DNA of 17,008 nucleotides from positions 14,357 through 31,364 of the forward strand of contig DEEY01000024.1 of the NCBI GenBank assembly GCA_002350545.1, read 5' to 3'. The notes beneath the pieces were generated by a model. That model ran no database searches, was not told the DNA's origin, and was given only the letters and a program-made list of their open reading frames with translations. Made by a program: the position numbers and the translations under genes. This document shows, in pieces, positions 13,450 to 17,008 of this stretch. The stretch comes from Candidatus Saccharibacteria bacterium UBA2866. Its GTDB lineage: Bacteria; Patescibacteriota; Saccharimonadia; Saccharimonadales; Saccharimonadaceae. The first letter of the stretch is position 1; every line of letters starts with the position of its first letter.

Positions 13450-15108
13450 ATGAAGATACTAGACTACGTAGGAATGGCGCCAGAGCCTACCGCGAAGCCT
13501 TTACGTTACGTCATGTACGTGCGTAAATCTTCCGAGGACGCCGAGGCGCAAGCTAAATCATTACCAGACCAAATCGCGGCATGCAAAGAATATGCCAGAG
13601 CGAAGGGTTTGCTCGTGGTGGGCGAGCCAATCCAAGAATCAAAGTCTGCCAAGAAAAGCGGCAACCGTCCGCTCTTCCTGCAGATGTTAAAAGATATCGA
13701 GAAAGGCAAATACGACGGCATTCTGGCCTGGCATCCAGACCGTCTATCTCGTAATTCATTAGAGGCCGGCAAAATCGTGGATATGGTAGATAATGACACG
13801 ATTAAAGACCTCAAATTTCCAACCCTAGAATTTACCAACGATTCAAGCGGAAAACTGCTTTTAAACATCATGTTTGCGATGTCTAAACAGTACTCCGAAC
13901 ATTTGAGCGAAAGCGTGCAGCGCGGTGTCGACTCAAACTTTGCGCAAGGTAAGTCTAGTGGCGTGCCAAAATGGGGATATATTCGCGATGAAGCCACCGG
14001 CCTATATCTACCGGACGAGAACTTCCCTCACATTCGCCATGCGTGGGAGATGATTATTGCTGGTGCGACCAGAAGCGAAGCGTTGGCGTACTTACGCGCT
14101 CATAACGTATCGCGTATGACGAAGTTATCGCGCAGAAACAAACATCCGCGCTTAATGGTTATTGGCGATCATGCCATGACAACCATTTTCCGCGATCCAT
14201 TCTACTATGGCGTGCTGGTTCAAGCTGGACATGCAGTTGACTTAAAACAACTCTACCCGGACTTTAAACCGGTTGTAACAGAGGAAGAATTCAACATAGT
14301 ACAAGCTCAGACTAAAGACCGTTCAAGACGCGAAATAACGTACTTTGAACCGCTAAAGAAAGAACGCAAGCTATTCTTGCCGTTCCGCCATATGATAATC
14401 TGCAAAGAATGCGGACACTATATGATCGTGTCGCGTTCACGCGGACGACGCGGCAAATACTACTTAAACGCCCGTTGCCAATGGGAAGGATGTCCACGCA
14501 ACCCAAAAGGCATACGCGTTGGTGTAATTTTAGAGGATATGTACGCAGAATTATCCAAGCTACACTTCACAGAGTCGCATTACGCAGATTTTGTAAAGAA
14601 TATGCGCGCATACACCGACGCGAAAATGGACGACATTATAGCTCGTAAGCGAAGCGTACAAGCCGAGAAGAACAACAAACAGCGCCAGATTGATGCACTT
14701 GCCGAGCAATACACCGAACTCGGCAAGGACGCGCCTAAACCAGCCAAAGACCGCATTAAACAACAAATTGATGCAAGGCAACTGGAGATGGCAAAACTAG
14801 ACGACGAGCTAACGGAAATCAACGAGAAAATCGTGGATCCAAGCAAATTAAAGCTAACTGCCGAAAATTTCTTGAACCCCCTAAATTCCCTGGATTTACA
14901 GATGAGAGCGGCCGATATGCTTCAAATGGACCTTTTGGCCAGAAAAATATTCTTGAACCTCGAAATCGACCAACAAAAAACGATCCTTTACAGATATAAA
15001 GAACCGTTTCAAACTCTAATTTCAGGCGTAAAAACAGACCAAATTACCTGTGGTGAGCCGGGTGGGGCTCGAACCCACGACACCAAGCTTAAGAGGCTCG
15101 TGCTCTAA
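13450..15108 (+). CDS. Large serine recombinase, probable island integrase
   Basis: 552 aa. N-terminal resolvase domain about 18-165: YVRKSS with likely catalytic S27, and PDRLSRN (96-102). Then the recombinase domain (about 172-290; DPFYYG, VTEEEF), a zinc ribbon (C318, C321, C343, C348) and a coiled coil (about 395-465). It catalyses site-specific integration and excision through a serine-DNA intermediate. The last 18 codons (GEPGGARTHD... to the TAA at 15106-15108) are the antisense of tRNA-Lys(CUU), so this tail comes from the target site and not from the protein family. That implies the crossover lies at the 3' end of the gene and that the C-terminus would differ in the excised circle. 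It is a paralogue of the recombinase at 1-1032. All visible active-site residues are intact, so it is probably functional. Confidence 0.95.
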   Translation: MKILDYVGMAPEPTAKPLRYVMYVRKSSEDAEAQAKSLPDQIAACKEYARAKGLLVVGEPIQESKSAKKSGNRPLFLQMLKDIEKGKYDGILAWHPDRLSRNSLEAGKIVDMVDNDTIKDLKFPTLEFTNDSSGKLLLNIMFAMSKQYSEHLSESVQRGVDSNFAQGKSSGVPKWGYIRDEATGLYLPDENFPHIRHAWEMIIAGATRSEALAYLRAHNVSRMTKLSRRNKHPRLMVIGDHAMTTIFRDPFYYGVLVQAGHAVDLKQLYPDFKPVVTEEEFNIVQAQTKDRSRREITYFEPLKKERKLFLPFRHMIICKECGHYMIVSRSRGRRGKYYLNARCQWEGCPRNPKGIRVGVILEDMYAELSKLHFTESHYADFVKNMRAYTDAKMDDIIARKRSVQAEKNNKQRQIDALAEQYTELGKDAPKPAKDRIKQQIDARQLEMAKLDDELTEINEKIVDPSKLKLTAENFLNPLNSLDLQMRAADMLQMDLLARKIFLNLEIDQQKTILYRYKEPFQTLISGVKTDQITCGEPGGARTHDTKLKRLVL

Positions 15109-15127
15109 CCAGCTGAGCTACCGGCCC
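15051..15127 (-). tRNA. tRNA-Lys(CUU), CCA encoded; probable integration site
   Basis: Complete cloverleaf on the minus strand: acceptor GGGCCGG/CCGGCTC with one G-U, D arm GCTC/GAGC, anticodon stem CGAGC/GCTTG, loop CTCTTAA with anticodon CUU, 5-nt variable loop, T arm GTGGG/CCCAC with loop TTCGAGC, discriminator A (15054) and encoded CCA (15053-15051). The 3' 58 nt overlap the recombinase gene on the opposite strand. The tRNA stays intact after integration, as expected if the element restores the 3' end. Confidence 0.95.
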
Positions 15128-15140
15128 GCTCACTTGGACT

Positions 15141-15169
15141 ATTATATCACGAAATCACAAAAATCACAA
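15141..15169 (-). promoter_or_regulatory. Promoter of tRNA-Lys
   Basis: Reading the minus strand: TTGTGA (15169-15164) as -35, 17-nt spacer, then TGaTATAAT with the hexamer at 15146-15141. Transcription should start near 15134, a few nt before the mature tRNA. This is the best complete promoter in the window. Confidence 0.7.
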
Positions 15170-15190
15170 CCCACCCCCTGTAGCTAAACC

Positions 15191-15838
15191 CTATTTGTAC
15201 TTCCACCCCCAACTTTCATACAAATTCATCGCCGTAGGCAAATCCATGTTTTTTAAAGTTAAATTAACTAAATCATCCACCATCACCATTACAAACAAAG
15301 TAATCGCCAAAGTTAAAAATGCTTTTTTAGACATTTTCTTCGCCAAATATACACAAAATGGCAACAACCAATACATCAAAGCCAAAGCTCCAACCCCAAA
15401 CGCGCAAGCACTAGCCGGACATACAAAACCATTGATTGATCCTGCACCCCACCAATCATCCAAGTAATTCCAATACCTAGTTCCATGCCCCACTTCGAAC
15501 ACGGCCCATCCAGCAAATAATTCTAAGAATCCGCACACAATTGCTGCCACCACAAACACAGCCCACGGATATCTTCTCAATCTATAGGTCGCCGGAATTA
15601 TTAATAACGCCCCATATGCATATATATTAATCCATGGCAATAAATTCCCTCCTTTAATATAAAGGTGCTGGAATCTTCCTCCGACTTCCTGCAAGCTAAA
15701 CTCCCATAACCACCCAGCGAATCCAGCAAAAACTACCACTAAAAACAAAATTCCAATTTTCTGATACAACTCAAGTTTTACTCCATCATTTAGATATTCC
15801 CGAAAGGTTTCCCGATAAAACAGCCTTTTCTTTACCAT
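15191..15838 (-). CDS. PF06541-type (CmpB-like) integral membrane protein
   Basis: 215 aa with about five hydrophobic segments (about 27-48, 68-86, 92-115, 138-165 and 173-195). The conserved GWLWE near the first membrane helix, and FLELFAGW...RYWNYLDDW...NGFVCPASACAFG, match the putative ABC-transporter permease family PF06541, whose real function is poorly known. A TGaTATAAT box ends 6 nt before the ATG, so the mRNA is probably leaderless. The gene lies between tRNA-Lys and the DUF362 gene on the same strand, with its own promoter. It looks like chromosomal background beyond the island. Confident in family, not in function. Confidence 0.8.
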   Translation of the reverse strand: MVKKRLFYRETFREYLNDGVKLELYQKIGILFLVVVFAGFAGWLWEFSLQEVGGRFQHLYIKGGNLLPWINIYAYGALLIIPATYRLRRYPWAVFVVAAIVCGFLELFAGWAVFEVGHGTRYWNYLDDWWGAGSINGFVCPASACAFGVGALALMYWLLPFCVYLAKKMSKKAFLTLAITLFVMVMVDDLVNLTLKNMDLPTAMNLYESWGWKYK

Positions 15839-15844
15839 AACCTC

Positions 15845-15853
15845 ATTATATCA
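15845..15853 (-). promoter_or_regulatory. Extended -10 promoter of the PF06541-type gene (leaderless)
   Basis: TGaTATAAT on the minus strand with the hexamer at 15850-15845. It ends 6 nt before the ATG at 15838, so the start codon should be at the 5' end of the mRNA. It lies in the short gap after the DUF362 gene. Confidence 0.65.
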
Positions 15854-15863
15854 TGAGCAAAAA

Positions 15864-16748
15864 CTAAACTTCAATCAACTCATATTCTCTACTACCAAGC
15901 CCCAGTTTCTCCGCATAAGGCAGAATCTCGCGACCAAGCCTAGAATCAATTCGTTCTTTCAAAGCCTCCGCACCCGGATCCTTTGACGCCCATATCATAT
16001 CAATAAACGCCTGGTCATTTGCCACCGGATCAACCGACGCCACAATCCCCAAGTCCTCCATCACTGGGTCATCCTGCTCCGCATCACAATCACACGATGT
16101 CGAAAGCGCATTCATCACAGTAATGTAAACAATTGGTTTTCCCTTTTCTTCAAGATAGTCCGCCACCGCCGTCGCAGCTTCCGCCATCGACTCAATAAAA
16201 TCAATCTGTTCGTGTTTCAAAACCCAACACATTTTTGGACTCTTGGTTTTCCCACAAGAATGAATATATGCCTTACCATTTCGCGATGCAAACCCAATCG
16301 ACTGATTCTTCAAATTCGCACCAAATCCCCCCATCATATGCCCCTTACCATGCGCAAGATTCACAAACGAATCATAATTATCAAAATGTGAACCAAGCAA
16401 ATCATACTTCAAATGCTTACCCTTTTCAAACGGAATCTTGATCTCCCCTTCCGCGTCCATAATATCAACTTCGGCAAACGACGTAAAACCATGATCTTCC
16501 GCCACCTTCATATGATCCGAAACCTTGTTGCGCGCACCAGGATAAGCGGTGTTACATTCTACAATCGTTCCCTTCAAACCTTTAACAAACGGTCCAATGA
16601 GATCCGCCTTCAAATATCCTTTTGCCCCCTTTTCACCTGTCGACACTTTCACTCCAACCTTACCAGGTAACTCCACATTCAAAGCATCAAATACTTTCAG
16701 TAATCCTTCAGGTGTAATCTCTTTTGTAAAATAAACTTTCGCTGTCAT
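15864..16748 (-). CDS. DUF362 domain protein
   Basis: 294 aa, a single DUF362 domain. Recognisable segments are VGVKVSTGE (about 31-39), ECNTAYPGARN near 64-74, VNLAHGKGHMMGGFGANLKN (about 129-148) and DPVMEDLGIVASVDPVANDQ near 228-247. The ferredoxin-type CxxCxxC cluster that some DUF362 proteins carry is absent. The molecular function of the family is not well defined. A strong AGGAGG (16758-16753) and a TGaTATAAT box precede the ATG, in contrast to the leaderless neighbour. Probably single-gene transcription and chromosomal background. Confidence 0.88.
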   Translation of the reverse strand: MTAKVYFTKEITPEGLLKVFDALNVELPGKVGVKVSTGEKGAKGYLKADLIGPFVKGLKGTIVECNTAYPGARNKVSDHMKVAEDHGFTSFAEVDIMDAEGEIKIPFEKGKHLKYDLLGSHFDNYDSFVNLAHGKGHMMGGFGANLKNQSIGFASRNGKAYIHSCGKTKSPKMCWVLKHEQIDFIESMAEAATAVADYLEEKGKPIVYITVMNALSTSCDCDAEQDDPVMEDLGIVASVDPVANDQAFIDMIWASKDPGAEALKERIDSRLGREILPYAEKLGLGSREYELIEV

Positions 16749-16772
16749 TTTTCCTCCTCTAATTCTATTTCA

Positions 16773-16781
16773 ATTATATCA
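16773..16781 (-). promoter_or_regulatory. Extended -10 promoter of the DUF362 gene
   Basis: TGaTATAAT on the minus strand with the hexamer at 16778-16773. Followed by a short leader holding AGGAGG 4 nt before the ATG. Confidence 0.7.
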
Positions 16782-16851
16782 CTTCTTATCTCCTTTCTTC
16801 ACATCATTCCGCACATCTTAAACGCATGTGCAACGCCTCCCCCCTTTTTCG

Positions 16852-16860
16852 TGCTATAAT
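16852..16860 (+). promoter_or_regulatory. Extended -10 promoter of the gene at 16888
   Basis: TGcTATAAT with the hexamer at 16855-16860; no clear -35. The leader contains AAAAAGGAG (about 16870-16877), a good ribosome binding site. Confidence 0.7.
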
Positions 16861-16887
16861 TGCCATAAGAAAAAGGAGTATAACAAA

Positions 16888-17008
16888 ATGAAACAAATCA
16901 AACCAATCATCTGGGGCGTCGCCATCATCGCACTCGGCGTCATTTTCGGCGGCAACGCCATCGGCCTCTTCAATATCGACATCTTCTTCGACGGTTGGTG
17001 GACCTTAT
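16888..17008 (+). CDS. Small membrane protein, N-terminal part (LiaI/LiaF-like TM region), runs off window
   Basis: 40 codons are visible, beginning MKQIKPIIWGVAIIALGVIF and continuing past the window end. One hydrophobic helix with a glycine-rich GVIFGGNAIGL turn and the following NIDIFFDGWW closely resemble the LiaI/LiaF-like transmembrane region found in small envelope-stress membrane proteins. Start supported by AAAAAGGAG and the extended -10 promoter. The function of the full protein cannot be judged from the fragment. Confidence 0.7.
   Translation, partial: MKQIKPIIWGVAIIALGVIFGGNAIGLFNIDIFFDGWWTL

Overview
The window looks like an accessory (defence) island next to a tRNA gene in a small-genome bacterium, most likely of the Patescibacteria/CPR (Saccharibacteria-like). 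That placement is inference. It rests on the style of the large serine recombinases, moderately low GC, a recurring extended -10 promoter (TGnTATAAT) with poor -35 boxes, weak or absent Shine-Dalgarno sequences and two apparently leaderless genes. TAA, TAG and TGA all end reading frames sensibly, so the standard genetic code fits.

Layout. 1-1032: 3' part of a large serine recombinase. 1162-1668: NYN/PIN-like ribonuclease. 1669-2283: no gene on either strand, but a tandem repeat of three abutting hairpins that looks like a plus-strand structured RNA. 2284-6309 (minus): 1341-aa STAND/NACHT-like ATPase resembling the large AVAST/Avs-like phage sensors. 6310-6455: shared divergent promoter region. 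6456-12835: a tight operon of hsdR, hsdM, hsdS and a 313-aa protein carrying a HEPN-like R-x4-H motif. 12836-13449: gene-poor stretch with inverted repeats, a promoter and a possible 51-aa ORF. 13450-15108: complete second large serine recombinase whose last 18 codons are read from the antisense strand of tRNA-Lys(CUU) (15051-15127, minus). Beyond the tRNA lie genes that look chromosomal: a PF06541-type membrane protein, a DUF362 protein and the start of a small membrane protein, each with its own promoter.

How it may work together. The second recombinase probably integrates the island at the 3' end of tRNA-Lys, which makes the tRNA the right-hand boundary; the left boundary is probably outside the window. 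The cargo combines three potential anti-invader modules: a type I restriction-modification system with a possible HEPN RNase as backup effector, a STAND ATPase with no recognisable effector nuclease of its own, and an NYN RNase beside a repeated structured RNA. Whether the RNA, NYN protein and STAND ATPase form one system is speculation. The RNA and the HEPN-like gene are the most novel-looking parts.
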